A stretch of DNA of 55,013 nucleotides from positions 1 to 55,013 of the forward strand of contig JAIPMN010013808.1 in NCBI GenBank assembly GCA_020650975.1, written 5' to 3'. Position 1 is the first letter of the stretch. Every line of letters starts with the position of its first letter. The notes beneath the pieces were generated by a model, which did no database searches, was not told where the DNA came from, and saw only the letters and a list, made by a program, of their open reading frames with translations. Shown one piece after another: positions 42,901 to 53,568 of this stretch. Source of the stretch: Apostichopus californicus (taxonomy: Eukaryota; Echinodermata; Holothuroidea; Aspidochirotida; Stichopodidae). A program made the translations under genes and the position numbers.

Positions 42901-45900
42901 GTACTCATCACCATGGCAACAGAATATGTGAACTCACACTTGGGTATTAATTTTGTTATATATATATATATGTATATGTTTTTATTTTTTATAAGAAACA
43001 GACAAGATTTTTACTCTTAGAAAACTTGAAGGAAAGAAATCCGGGAAATTAATTTTAAGTGAAAAAAAAAAGTTTTGAGGTGCAATATTTTATAATGTGT
43101 TTTCTCCAGAAAATCTATGAATATAGGTGAAATATGGTTGTTGATGGAAGGGGTGGGAGAGGGGGGCTGGGAAAGGGGGGTCTAGGGGGAGAGGGGGGCT
43201 GGGAGATGGGGGCTTGGTGGTGAGTATTGGAGGGAAGTGAAGGAAAAGGAAATTGCTTGTGTGTTAGCCACTGGTGTTGTAAACTGTACTGTACTATTCA
43301 TGTCTTTGTTTATCTTTGGGGGGGGGGAGGGGGAGCAGTGGGGAGCAGAGGTGATGGCAGTGGGGAGGAGAGTTGGTTGTGGTAGGTTATATAGCATAAT
43401 AAAGTATTTGGAAAGTTTGAATACATGACCAGACACAAGTTTAGATATATTAAACATAATCACATACTTCATGTATCTCGTATTTGAATATCCATTTAAT
43501 GTGTATGATGTATTGCACATCAAGTAAAGGATACTGTAGTATGCCAGACTTTTTCATAATTTAAATAATGTGACATGCTTGCAGCTTTGACTAAGGTACT
43601 CCCGTTACAGTACTTTTGATAGGAAGTAAAGCAATCATGATATAATTATGGTATTTTATATCTCCATATAATCCAAATATGCATAATTCATCCAGGCTGA
43701 CCCCCCCCCCTTCTCAGGGATCCTGTCCTCTGGGCTATTGTTTATTTCTCACTTCTCAGGAATAATAGACTTACTTTCTTCAGTGTACATGTGCACAAAC
43801 GATAAAATGTCTATATATATATGCAAATTTATATGCAAATTTATATTCTTTGTTCTGAACAATGAAAATGAAAGGTTGGGAACTTACTGTACATATTTGA
43901 AAAGATTCATTTGAAAGAAATATTTGGATAGACTGAGATTTGAACCTGTGACCACAGGAAACTACTGGTAACTCCTTGCTTTCACAACTGTGCTTGGCAA
44001 TCCCTATTTTAGTTGTTAACTCGCTAATTGTTTTTGGTTTCTTTCTTGTTTTGGTAAAATCTCTACTCCAGAGCTCTCCAGAACACCAAGTGCTGGTTCT
44101 CAGGCCTCCAGTACCTCTGGAAGTGCGCCCTCTAGCGCCACCTCGTCGGGCTCTCATCGCAACCGTCAGCTTCTGAAATCCTACCACGACTTTGCGATGC
44201 ACGTCTTCAGCAACAACAAAGTCACCCAAGAGGCCGAGCGACTGTTCCTCTCAGCCGTAAGAGACGGGGATTACGAGAGGGTCGAGAACTTCTTAAAGAG
44301 AAGGAACCGTGAGGTAAAGTCCGAGTGACTCATGCTATAGACAAATTTCATTTTTTTTTTTTTTTATTGTTTTTTTTTGTTTCATTTATTTGTTCCTTCA
44401 CAATATAAATACAGAGAAGTTAACTAAGTGACAAAACATATCAACAACAGGGAAAATTGTGAAAGGAAGCTCTCCAAAAAATCCAGAGAGCTTGTCTAGT
44501 AGAGCGCTCCCATAAGTAAATAGAGAGAACAATACAAGAAAACAGTAACACTTACTGTATATCCACCCACACACCAACCCAACACGTATCTATGATTTGT
44601 CACATCCCTTACAGGCAGCCAGGGCAAGGGTGTATGTGGTCAGGTCACTTCCCTTCAAGGAACAAGAAAACCAAACATTTTTTTTTTCTTTTTCGTGAAC
44701 TAAACACATTTTTGGTGATGTTCAGCTATTTTTCCAGACCCTGTCCCCATCTCAAGGATGGCCAAAAGTGCAATAAATATTGAAGGAGGCCTACTCAGTT
44801 TCCACATCTGTTAGGCTAATTAGGAGTCACTAAAAAAGTTCTTCAGTGGTCTCAGTTTCAAAGGCCTGCCAAACTATTTTCTGAACTTTCTTCATGGTTG
44901 CCTTACGATTAAAGACAGTTGTAAGCATTTCTAAATCTCAAAACCGAAAGTCAGTTCACATGGGGAACGAACTTGGGACCACTTGTAAGACAAGATTCAA
45001 ATCAGACTTATAAATATTAGTGTGGTATACATTGATCAGCCCATTGGTTATAGTTTTGAAATAACAGAGTTTGAAAAACTTCTGCGTCAAGCATTCATCA
45101 ATGTCAACCAAAATTTCTTTCGTTCATTCGTTTTTGGCGGTTCTATTCTCTCTGTCACTCCCGCGCCTTGAGCACCCTCCCGGTTGGATATGTACATGTT
45201 ATAAATCCCTATTATTATCATTATAATTATTGATGACATCACACAATAATGTCATCCGTACAACGTGACCCAAAGCTGAGCATGTTTCATGTTCAGAGCA
45301 TGATTTTGGTGACATTGAATTACAACAAAAAGTTAACAGATTTGGGGGGAACCTCCTTGCTACTGAATACCAAACTGTCAGCAGGTATTAAAGGGGCATC
45401 CCAAAATATATCACTTATCCTTCAATGTTAAAGGGTGTGAAGACTCGCGCACAAAGAAACGTCTCATGCCGGTAATCTGACCTAGTTTGAATGAGGTGTA
45501 GCAGAAGTGTTATATACCACCATCGATCCCAGAAAATACACACACAGCTTGCTACAGTCGGTAACTAGACACCGGTGTACAGTCAGTACATACAGCTGCA
45601 GTGAATACCTACAGCACAGTGTACATAGCAGTGATGGACATCTCAGGTCCAGATAAAAGATAACAAGGTATCACTTTCATTAATGTCTGCATTTTGTAGC
45701 GACATGAACAAAACGTCACTTGCAACCGACGGAAAGTTAACTTTTTCAGATGGCCGCATGCGGTTTTGGGGTGAGTCTTCAATGCCTTTAAACTCATGGA
45801 ATTTGTTGCATGGTGTGATGAAGTTTATTATTTTATCTCTCACCCTTTGTTTTCATTCCTCCTCAAGGTCGTTAACATTGACGTCAAAGACTTCAGTTCC

Positions 45901-48900
45901 GGCGACACCCCTCTGATAGCTGCCTGCCGGAACGGACACGCCAAGATAGTCCAGCTGCTCCTGAGGCACGGAGCAGACGTCACGTTACGGAACTATGATT
46001 GCGAGACCGCGATTAACGTCTCCTCCGTGGCACTGCGCAAGCTCTTGTTGGAGTCCGTGGAGAGATCGGGATGTTCTCATAGGCATCTCCTTCAGGCAGC
46101 ATGGCAGGGCAACGCCACGGTGGTCCGACAACTTCTGGTAAATCACCCATAATTAATGTGATAACTTTCCATATTTGTCCGATATTTAGTACAAGAAGTA
46201 ATCATGTATTAGGGGGTATGAGACTGCATATATATGAGAGGTTCATTGTGCACCGTGTCGAAAGGATAGGCTCCAACAGCTGCACGATCCTGGCCAGATG
46301 GGAGGAATCATTATCAAACAAGGGGGCGTTATCTCTACAGACCCACAGAGGCCACCGTGCAACAGATTATGTACAAAACTTAAGTTAGTCTGTAGGTACA
46401 TAATGCTGCATTTCCATTAGCATCTGACCTTTGACACTGTGGCGTACACTGGGTCTTCACAAGGTGAGTGTGGGAGGGAGATGAGGGGGAAATTTATTAG
46501 ATATCGAGAAACATCATTTCTTACTATTTTTATTATTAATTTTTTATTTTTTTTTATTTTTAATTAATTTATCCGGTATCGTATCGCAAAACGTCACGCA
46601 GGATGGTCAAATTCTGGAAAAAAAAGGTTCACAGATGTCGAGCAGTTTTTGCATGCAGCAACCATAGTATATTAAATGGGACAAAGTTCAAAATTGCTAC
46701 ACTGTTACACAAAATTTGAATACCGAATTATTCCCTAATCCTTTGTTCTCTCAAATTTCACTCTAAATTTCACTTATGTTAAGTGTTTTGTTTGGGTGTT
46801 ATTGTTATTCAAAGAGGTGTTTAGTTGAAACTACACCCCATCACCCTCCCCTCTCCTCTCTCCTTCCATCCCCATCTCTACCCTTTTCTACTATAAGGGG
46901 GCGTTGTGGTCAAGTGGTTAAGGCAGTGGACTTGTGATCTAAGGATTACAGGTTCGAGCCTTGGCCAGATCATTGCGTTGTTTCCTTGGGCAAGGCACTT
47001 TATCTCCATTGCCTCTCTTCACCCAGGTGTATAAATTGGGACTTGCGAGGTGACTTGTAAATATAGTTGCGTGCGCCGGTTTGTGGCTGCACCCTATGGG
47101 AAGTCCCCCAGGGGACACATGGCTGTGGTGCACTGTGGTGCCCCAGGAGAGATTGTTTGAATTGTGCACACTTTGGTATGTAGGTGTGACATGTTACCAA
47201 TGACCAGGGTTAAGTACAGCGCGGCAAGACTTTATTGTAAGTTGTGCTATATAAGAATTGTTAATTATGATTATTATTATAAGTGTACACAGTACAACCG
47301 GCCTGAGAGTTTATGTTCAGTTCTTCTTGATTTAATGACATCTTGAGTCTTTAAATGTTCTAGGTTTTTTGTTCAAGAACAATTATGTTTAATTAGAGCT
47401 GGTTTTTGCTGCTGACTGTAGGGAATGTTCATCATCTAACTTCAAAAAAATGTATTTTTTATTGTCATGACCATTTTTATAGAAAGAGGGAAAGTTTCTG
47501 GACGTGAACTGCGAGAACGAAGATGGTTTCACTCCGCTTCTATTGGTCACGAGAGACATCAAGGTCTTCCTCAAATGTGAGTAGAATTTTACTGGAATCA
47601 AGACAAACTTGTCATTATTATTATTCGTGGTGGAAACTTGGTTGTTGATGTACAATTTCCGTGTTTATCGACACCTATGAACGGGTATCCGGGTACCCGC
47701 CCGACGCGATACTACTCAGATCATAATTTATGACCCGAACCCTACGCAAAGTGTGATTTTTTATTTTTTTGGCCAACAGATGGTTAGGCAAGATTTTCCC
47801 ATTCACTTAGTGTGGTGTTAGGCTACCATGTGGTGGAAGATAACAGCAAAAACGAAAGTATTCCATGGATATCTTATAACTGCGTCACAATTTCGGCTTA
47901 TAAACAGATAGTTAGGCTAGATTACCCCATTGACTTAGTGTGGTGTATATTAACACTAGTGTTAATGTAAATGTTAAATCTGGGTTACAGTGCGTAACAT
48001 TTGTATAAAGTTTACATTTTCAATCCCCAATAATCAGGACTCTTTTAGCTTTGTCACGTTCGATGTGATAACTCCGTTTTTCCTGCATCCATGTTTAGTC
48101 CAAACCGTCCTGAAGACATACAAGCCAGAGGAAGTCGTACGGGTCCTCCTGGGTCACCGAGCCGACCCCTCTTCTACCGATTCTGAGGGCAGGACCCCCC
48201 TGCACCATGCGGCCGCCTCTCCCAGTTCCGTAGCTCATCGGATCACTCTATTACTGATGAAGGATAGGGAGAGCCTGGTAGCACAGGACGAAAATTCGGT
48301 CGCTCCTATCCACGTCGCATCGAGACACGGTCAGGTGGAGGTTGTGGTGTCCTTACTGGACAATGGTGTGGACATCAATGCAAGGGGACAAGCTGGGGCT
48401 ACTCCACTTCATGTTTCCGTAAGTTTATGTACATTTAAATTAGTACGTGAGTCGATTCCGTTTTGGGTAAGGTGGGAGGCAAGGGTAGATCAAGAGGAAC
48501 GGGAAGAGGTAGGAACAGGGCTGAAATTTCACGGTCATCAATGTCAACCAATATTTCTTTTATTCATTCGTTGTTTGCTTTCTATTCTCTCTTTCTCTCC
48601 CGTGCCTCGAGCACCCTTCGGGTTGGATATGTACGCCTAATAAATCCCCATTATTATCATTATAATTATTGATGACATCACAATCGCAGTTGAGGATGTC
48701 CGGCGGACGACTAAATTATTTATAGAAACATACCATCACATTTATTTCAACTCGACAAAATTACACAATCAAAATAAACACCCCTTCAAAATCTGATAGT
48801 TCATGTTGGTATAACCCTCAAACAAAAGGTAAGAGATTGTTTAGACATCCCTACAAACCGTGGTATAAGATGGAATAAGAATTTTTTTCCCACATTTGGA

Positions 48901-51900
48901 ACAAATTTACCTTGTTTTGTAAATTACAAAAGTTTGGTCTTTTTCCCCTTTTTTTCATTCGGACAACCCATTATTTTTCCGGACAACCATAATTTGAGTG
49001 TAGGTTGTCCGACCGATAGGTTAAAATTTTTCTGAAAAATCAGGCCTGAGGAGGGATGTAGTTGCAGACGGAGGTGAAATTGCAGGTGGGAGAGGGTGGG
49101 GGGTGTGCTGTTGGAGTAACCCGAGACAAGAAAAATTCTGCTGCTCCCCATGCATCCACATGACATGAAGACAAGGTCAAGTGGTAGTTTGATCGGGGAA
49201 TAATTTAGTGTTGGAAAGTTTGGGTAGCAGTTTAGAAGGCTCTAAGCTTTTTTCTCGCATTAATTAACTAAAATGATTGTATGTATGTATTTTAGATCCT
49301 CCTGCAAGCAGGAACTCGTGAAGAAGCCATCATTGGCTTATCAAAGCCGCAAGCTGACCGAAGTCAGTCTCTTAGATTCATATTTAACGTCCATGATTGT
49401 GAACTGTCAACAACTCTGTAACTGGACGACATACATTAATCTTGGAGTAACTCGAACTCTGTCTCATATTTCTGTCTCATATTAAAATTCCCATGATACC
49501 TGTTGACTTTTAACAACATTTTCTTGTCTGTTTGTGTTTACATCATACCCTCTTTGTGCAATTAACTTTTCCATCTTTTGTTAATGATAATTAGGCATCT
49601 GCAGGACAGCTGCTCATAGCCCACACACTGTTGGACAGGGGGGCCGATGTAACATTGGTCGACGATCGGGGGAACACCCCGATGGATTTGGCCAACAACA
49701 GGAAGATGAGGGCCACACTCAAAGGTAGGTAACGAAGGGACGCTAAACGAGAAAGTTGTCGTCTTTTTTGGTTGAGGCAATGGACTTACGATCTCAGAAG
49801 TACAGGTTGAAGTCCAGGTTGGTTCATCACATTGTGTCCTTGGGCAAGACACATGAATTTCAGTGGGGCCCCTCTAGCATTTCTGGAGAGCTGCACTGTT
49901 TTAGCGATCCTAGAATTTCCATCATCTGTATAGTTTTACAGACCTCTGAATGAAAGTAGCACAACCGCAGGAAAGTTGCTTACCATGCAAACACTCTGAA
50001 TAACCTTGTATACAGACACACTGGAGAATTTACTAGTTCATGGTTCCACTTGTGCAGTTTGGCTGAACGAAAATTTGCTTTAGAAAACAACGAGTTGAGG
50101 TTATTTTAAAACAATGAACTGTTTCAGTTGAAACTTTGCAAACATGTTTTGAAAGATATCTCCCTCAATAATTATGAGCTAAAATTGTATATCCTACTAG
50201 TGATCAACTCACGTTATTGTTATGATCCAAGTTAACTTGTCAAGTTAAGTGGAACTAGATAGGGCCGATGGGACAGTGCCCTCTGTTGATTTTGGAAGTG
50301 GTTGTCGATTCCCATTGTCTCTCTTCAATCATTTGAATTGCCGTCACGTTGGTTTTTTTTTTAGGTCTTATAATGTTATGGATCACACCTTGCCTAGGAA
50401 AAGCCACAACATCATCATCATGGGAAAAAAGCATGGCATTGAAAGACCTCAAAGTATTGGCAGTGTCTATACTAGTGGATGTATTTGTTTAAACTCTTTC
50501 ATTTTTATTCCCAAAAGATGTGGACGATGAATAAGGATGTGGTGGATTCTACTTGCTCATGCAAAGCCACTGGCATCCATAACTACTAGTGTAACCTGCT
50601 AGTAGATTATTCGACAGGAATTTTTTTTATCCATTTTCCTGCGTGGTTTTATTTCTGCGACTTAATTGCCATCAGTTTTCAAGATAACGTAGTAGTGTCT
50701 TTTTTTCCCCTTCTGTTTGAAGCATTGTTTTTTTTTTTTTTTATTGTTCTTTGTGACCCACAGAGGCATGGACAGATGCCACTCAGACTAGAAGAGGATC
50801 CACACCGGTTCTGAGCCCCGTGAAACCTCCATCTAGGAGGGACCACCGGCGTCACTCATCTTCAGAGGACACCAGCCCTAGGGATCCTGATGCTCCGATG
50901 TCTCTCACAACGAGTGAGTAAACTTTACGTCGAAGTTGTTATTTGTAATCAAAGCTAAGGTGGCTGATGGATCTCGCCCTTCTGGAAACAATTACGATAG
51001 TTAGGTCTGATTATTACCACAAAGGACCAATCATGAGTGAGATATAAGGATTTGGGGGAGAGGAGGGGAGAGGCAGTGGGGAGAGGGGGAGAGGTTGATG
51101 GGAAGGTAGAGGCAAAGGGAAGAGGGGGAGGGGAGAGCTTGATGGGAGGGGAGAGGCAAAGGGAAGAGGGGGTGGGGAGAGGTTGATGGGAGGAGAGAGG
51201 CAAAGGGAAGAGGGGGAGGGGAGAGAGAGGCAAAGGGGGTAGGGAATCCCCTGATCTGGAAATTTACACAACTAAAACTGATAAATTATATCTTTCGAAA
51301 TGGTGCAATTACAGTACACTAAAGCATTCCAGTGGATTTTATTAACTTTGCATAAAAAAAATTTAAAAAATTGTAGTTTACTTGAATGACCCAAAATACT
51401 GAGGTAAGATATGTCTTCCATAATTTTTTTTTTTGGTAATGAGCATTAAATTAACAGTAATGATGTTGAACTACAAAAAAATATGATAGGCTTTCTGAGA
51501 GGAGGGGAGAGGCAGAGGGAAGAGGGGGAGGGAAGAGGGGGAGGGGAGAGGGGGTGGGGAGAGGAGAGGAGAGGGGGATAGGGGAGGGGAGAGGCAAAGG
51601 GTAGAGGGGGAGGGGAGAGGCAAAGGGGGAAGGGAATGCCCTGATCTGGAAATTTACACAACTAAAACTGATAAATTATACCTTTCGAAATGGTGCAATT
51701 GCAGTAGTTTAAAGCCTTCCAGTGGATTTTATTAACTTTGCATAAGATAAAAAAATTGTAGCTTACCTGAATGACCCAAAATACTGAGGTAAGAGATATG
51801 TCTTCCATAATTTTTTTTTGGTAATGAGCATTAAATTAACATTAACAATGTTGGAACTACAAACATATATGTTAGGTTTTGTAAACCAATCAGTCTGAAG

Positions 51901-53568
51901 TGAGTAAAACCGTGTGATGAAATTAATAATAACCTTTATCTTTTCCTGTGGAGAAGTGGTTGTTAAGAGGGTGGGGAGGGGTTGTTGCTAGGAGAAATAT
52001 GTATTTAAAAAAAAAAGGAATCCTGAAAATGCCAATAATTTAAGTCAGTAAGTAGAGACATATCATTTTGGAGCCAAAATTCTTACAAACTTCACTTGAC
52101 AAAAAAAATAAAAACAGAGAACTGACATTTAATGACTGTTTTTTTTTTAAAAATCTTATACGATCCAGACCGAGTCTTACAGAATCTGAAGGAGGCACAC
52201 CAGGCTTTGGTAACCGAAGGACACCTGTATAGAGATATTGATAATGGCAATTTTAACCCAGGGTGAGTTCTCTGCTAATTGTTAGTTTCATGTGTAAAAG
52301 TAAGTTGGCCTGGCGTTTCGATCATAGCAGGATCTTCTTCAAAGGCTAAATGACAAGTAACAGTAACAGAAGGGACAAAAACATGCACAGAATACAGACA
52401 GGTTAATGAGCATGGTGAACACAAAGAGATAGATGTAAGGGGATTAGTAGACAAGGGATGGAGAGAAGAAAGAGAGAAAGAAACCAACAGGGGAAGAGGA
52501 GAGGTAGGAGATAAATAGTGGAGGGACAAAGTGAGGATTAAGGGAAGGGGGTAAGGAATAAACTAGAGATGGACAAAGACAGAGAGGTGTGGAGAAAAAA
52601 GGGTTACTTTTACACATTCTCTTACACAGGCTATATAGTCGATAAGCAGTTTGCTAACATTTATATTTTATTTTGATCGTTAGTTATAGTTAGTTATTTA
52701 CATTTTTGTGTTTGGTTGGCATTTTATGATTGTGACAGTATTGATTATTTGACCAAAGTAAGATGATTATTATTTTCCTTTTAACTAAGACAGGAGGTCA
52801 TCATGTTTTTTTTTTCCAACAACTGATGGTCAATGGTTATGGATACTAGTGGTTTTCAACATCTGTCTCCGGAAATTTTTTCCAGTGGGTTTAATCATGT
52901 GCAATGTGCAAGAAACTTTTATTTTATCGTTTGCTATGAAAGTTGATCAATTAGTCTAATTAGCTGCCTTGTTGACAGATTTTACTACAGCAACAAGAAT
53001 AAAATAGTAACAAGTAATTTAAAAGTAAATTACCAAAAAAAATAAAAAAATAAAAAGTCAAGTCATTAAAGTAGTCATTTTCTTTTTGGAAGTAATGTTT
53101 CATTTCATTTTCATATATTTAATTTTGTTCTATCACAACATAAGTATGACATATGACATAGAAGGAGATAAGAAACAAAACTTGTGAAAGGAAGTGGACT
53201 AAAAAACCCTATAAGGCTTGTCGGGTAGTGACACTCCCTGAAAAAGTACAGAACTTTACAATTAGAAAAGTGTAAAAGTGAATCAATTCAGTAAAATTCA
53301 CTTGATGTCTCTCTCTCTCTACCAAAATGCAGCTTAACGTCTTCAAAAATGAATTTAAAAAATCATTCACGAAGGAGAAGCACTTCGCCTTCCAAGGCTC
53401 CCATGCCTCCAAAAACACCACGAGAAGGGACTGAAAAGTTGACAGATGGGGCTGCTTCCTCCCAGGGTCTGAAGAAACGAAGGTCCACCTCATTAGAAGA
53501 CAGGCCAGTGTCTTCTAAGGTCAAAGGTCAGGGACTCAGAGGTCATCCCAAGCTCGGCTACAGGCATT
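42791..53568 (+). CDS. Ankyrin-repeat protein, nine exons, C-terminal end not fixed
   Basis: Exons: 42791-42900 (ATG at 42848), 44082-44313, 45868-46137, 47483-47576, 48099-48418, 49595-49724, 50764-50913, 52169-52262, 53333-53568. All junction phases agree, giving about 526 residues. Residues ~40-95 are Ser-rich, then helical (EAERLFLSAVRDGDYERVENF, a degenerate first repeat). Residues ~96-366 hold roughly seven ankyrin repeats with clear cores: GDTPLIAACRNGHAKIVQLL, DGFTPLLLVT, GRTPLHHAAASP, VAPIHVASRHGQVEVVVSLL, GATPLHVSASAGQ and GNTPMDLANN. The remainder is Ser/Arg/Pro-rich (VLSPVKPPSRRDHRRHSSSE; RRRSTSPSKAPMPPKTPR), probably disordered with SP/TP phospho-sites. Ankyrin repeats mediate protein binding. 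I cannot assign an orthologue. The last exon continues or the gene ends beyond about 53.6 kb. Confidence 0.85.
43140..43400 (+). other. G-rich tract with many G-runs
   Basis: Repeated GAGGGGGGCTGGGA-type blocks (43,158-43,215), then a (G)10-type run at 43,318-43,335 and GGGAGCAGTGGGGAGCAG. Many closely spaced G-runs of at least four on the sense strand of ankyrin intron 1 could form G-quadruplexes. Confidence 0.7.
44082..44313 (+). CDS. Ankyrin gene exon: Ser-rich region and first degenerate repeat
   Basis: Encodes TPSAGSQASSTSGSAPSSAT, then YHDFAMHVFSNNKVTQEAER and LFLSAVRDGDYERVENFLKR; donor CGTGAG|GTAAAG after 44313 (phase 0). Two acceptors compete: CTCTCCAG at 44081 (fits the proposed first exon) and CTACTCCAG at 44071 (needs a phase-1 upstream exon). 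The right border is firm. Confidence 0.85.
45090..45245 (+). mobile_element. Retroelement tail family D, copy 1
   Basis: ATCAATGTCAACCAAAATTT, TTCATTCGTTTTTGGCGG, GCGCCTTGAGCACCCTCC, GGTTGGATATGTACATG, then ATTATTATCATTATAATTAT and TGATGACATCAC. Closely matched by 48,535-48,685. Two copies in different introns of the same gene, same orientation. Confidence 0.8.
45428..45791. mobile_element. TTAA-flanked MITE, copy 2
   Basis: TTAA at 45428-45431 and 45788-45791. Termini AAGGGTGTGAAGACTC and GAGTCTTCAATGCCTT are inverted relative to each other. Full-length partner at 17,267-17,630. It lies 76 bp before the acceptor of the next ankyrin exon, so it borders that intron's splice-control region. 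Confidence 0.88.
45868..46137 (+). CDS. Ankyrin gene exon: repeats 2-4
   Basis: Acceptor CATTCCTCCTCAAG at 45867; donor CTTCTG|GTAAAT after 46137; 90 codons, phase 0 on both sides. It encodes GDTPLIAACRNGHAKIVQLL, LRHGADVTLRNYDCETAINV and HRHLLQAAWQGNATVVRQLL, clear ankyrin helices and beta-turns. Confidence 0.96.
46900..47280 (+). mobile_element. tRNA-derived SINE family B, copy 1
   Basis: tRNA-like head with A box TGGTCAAGTGGTTAAGGC (46,907 on) and B box GGTTCGAGCC (46951-46960). The core CCTTGGGCAAGGCACTTTAT and CTCTTCACCCAGGTGTATAA follow; the body carries GGGAAGTCCCCCAGGGGACA; the 3' end is TGTGCTATATAAG plus an (ATT)n-like tail. About 90% like the copy at 54,157-54,555 by eye. Confidence 0.92.
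47483..47576 (+). CDS. Ankyrin gene exon: repeat 5 start
   Basis: Acceptor CATTTTTATAG at 47482; donor CTCAAAT|GTGAGT after 47576 (phase 1). It encodes KEGKFLDVNCENEDGFTPLL and LVTRDIKVFLK, with the DGFTPLL ankyrin turn. Confidence 0.93.
48099..48418 (+). CDS. Ankyrin gene exon: repeats 5-7
   Basis: Acceptor CATCCATGTTTAG at 48098; donor GTTTCC|GTAAGT after 48418 (phase 0). It encodes YKPEEVVRVLLGHRADPSST, SEGRTPLHHAAASPSSVAHR, SVAPIHVASRHGQVEVVVSL and GVDINARGQAGATPLHVS. This exon has the most typical ankyrin consensus in the gene. Confidence 0.96.
48535..48685 (+). mobile_element. Retroelement tail family D, copy 2
   Basis: Same modules as 45,090-45,245 (ATCAATGTCAACCAATATTT, CGTGCCTCGAGCACCCTTCG, GGTTGGATATGTACG, ATTATTATCATTATAATTAT, TGATGACATCAC). 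Confidence 0.8.
48686..49274 (+). other. Ankyrin-gene intron, nothing further recognised
   Basis: A/T-rich intron sequence with no second exon or mobile element identified. Confidence 0.5.
49275..49475 (-). mobile_element. SINE family A copy 3 (5'-truncated)
   Basis: ATCCTCCTGCAAGCAGGAAC, GAAGCCATCATTGGCTTATC, GTCAGTCTCTTAGATTCATA and AACTGGACGACATACATTAA as in the other copies. On the minus strand the preserved start includes a B-box-like GAGTTCGAGTTACTCC near 49,455, but the A-box part is missing. Confidence 0.82.
49595..49724 (+). CDS. Ankyrin gene exon: last repeat
   Basis: Acceptor TAATGATAATTAG at 49594; donor CTCAAAG|GTAGGT after 49724 (phase 1). It encodes ASAGQLLIAHTLLDRGADVT and LVDDRGNTPMDLANNRKMRA, closing the repeat begun in the preceding exon. 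Confidence 0.95.
49745..49880 (+). mobile_element. Truncated family-B-like SINE fragment
   Basis: GAGGCAATGGACTTACGATCTC, GTACAGGTTGAAGTCC and GTGTCCTTGGGCAAGACACA resemble the head and core of the 46.9-kb SINE but stop soon after the core. Confidence 0.6.
50764..50913 (+). CDS. Ankyrin gene exon: Ser/Arg/Pro-rich region
   Basis: Acceptor TTGTGACCCACAG at 50763; donor ACAACGA|GTGAGT after 50913 (phase 1). It encodes EAWTDATQTRRGSTPVLSPV and KPPSRRDHRRHSSSEDTSPR. Likely disordered with proline-directed phosphorylation sites. Confidence 0.93.
51045..51865 (+). repeat. Duplicated block with polypurine (GGGGAGAGG)n tracts
   Basis: Two purine-only tracts (about 51,052-51,240 and 51,498-51,635), each followed by CCCTGATCTGGAAATTTACA, GATAAATTATA, TTCGAAATGGTGCAATT, TTCCAGTGGATTTTATTAAC and TGACCCAAAATACTGAGGTA. 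It is a direct duplication of roughly 390 bp inside an ankyrin-gene intron. The minus-strand Pro/Leu/Ser frames across it are low-complexity artefacts. Confidence 0.92.
52169..52262 (+). CDS. Ankyrin gene exon: short helical segment
   Basis: Acceptor ATACGATCCAG at 52168; donor CCCAGG|GTGAGT after 52262 (phase 2). It encodes RVLQNLKEAHQALVTEGHLY and RDIDNGNFNPG. Supported by phase on both sides and a strong donor. Confidence 0.88.
52292..52660 (+). repeat. Dispersed repeat C, copy 2, with inverted ends
   Basis: Left end GTGTAAAAGTAA (52292-52303) is the exact inverse of TTACTTTTACAC (52604-52615). Inside the left end are GCCTGGCGTTTCGATC and AGCAGGATCTTCTTC, as in the 35.9-kb copy. After the right arm come ACACAGGCTATATAGTC and GATAAGCAGTTTGCTAAC, inverse of the module that precedes the 35.9-kb copy. 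It sits about 30 bp downstream of an ankyrin-gene donor. Confidence 0.8.
52661..53332 (+). other. Ankyrin-gene intron, nothing further recognised
   Basis: A/T-rich. A CTCTCTCTCTCT polypyrimidine run at about 53,309-53,320 leads to the next acceptor. Confidence 0.6.
53333..53568 (+). CDS. Ankyrin gene exon: basic Ser/Pro-rich region with repeated donor
   Basis: Acceptor CCAAAATGCAG at 53332. It encodes LTSSKMNLKNHSRRRSTSPS, KAPMPPKTPREGTEKL and KKRRSTSLEDRPVSS, then HPKLGYRH; donor GGCATT|GTAAGT after 53568 (phase 1). The donor lies in an 18-bp unit repeated so that three identical GTAAGTATT donors are spaced 18 nt (six codons) apart. The first is taken as the border; either later donor would keep the frame. 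Confidence 0.88.

Noticed and set aside
43780..44229. 149-codon minus-strand frame over the ankyrin exon
   Set aside because: Antisense shadow of the 44082-44313 exon, whose plus-strand frame joins correctly to ankyrin repeats.
46900..46980. Possible tRNA gene (A and B boxes present)
   Set aside because: No foldable acceptor/T-arm set, followed by SINE core, and repeated at 54.16 kb with the same non-tRNA body; it is a SINE head. The same reasoning applies at 7.3 and 23.65 kb.
51014..51661. Pro/Leu/Ser-rich minus-strand frames
   Set aside because: Direct translation of the polypurine tracts.
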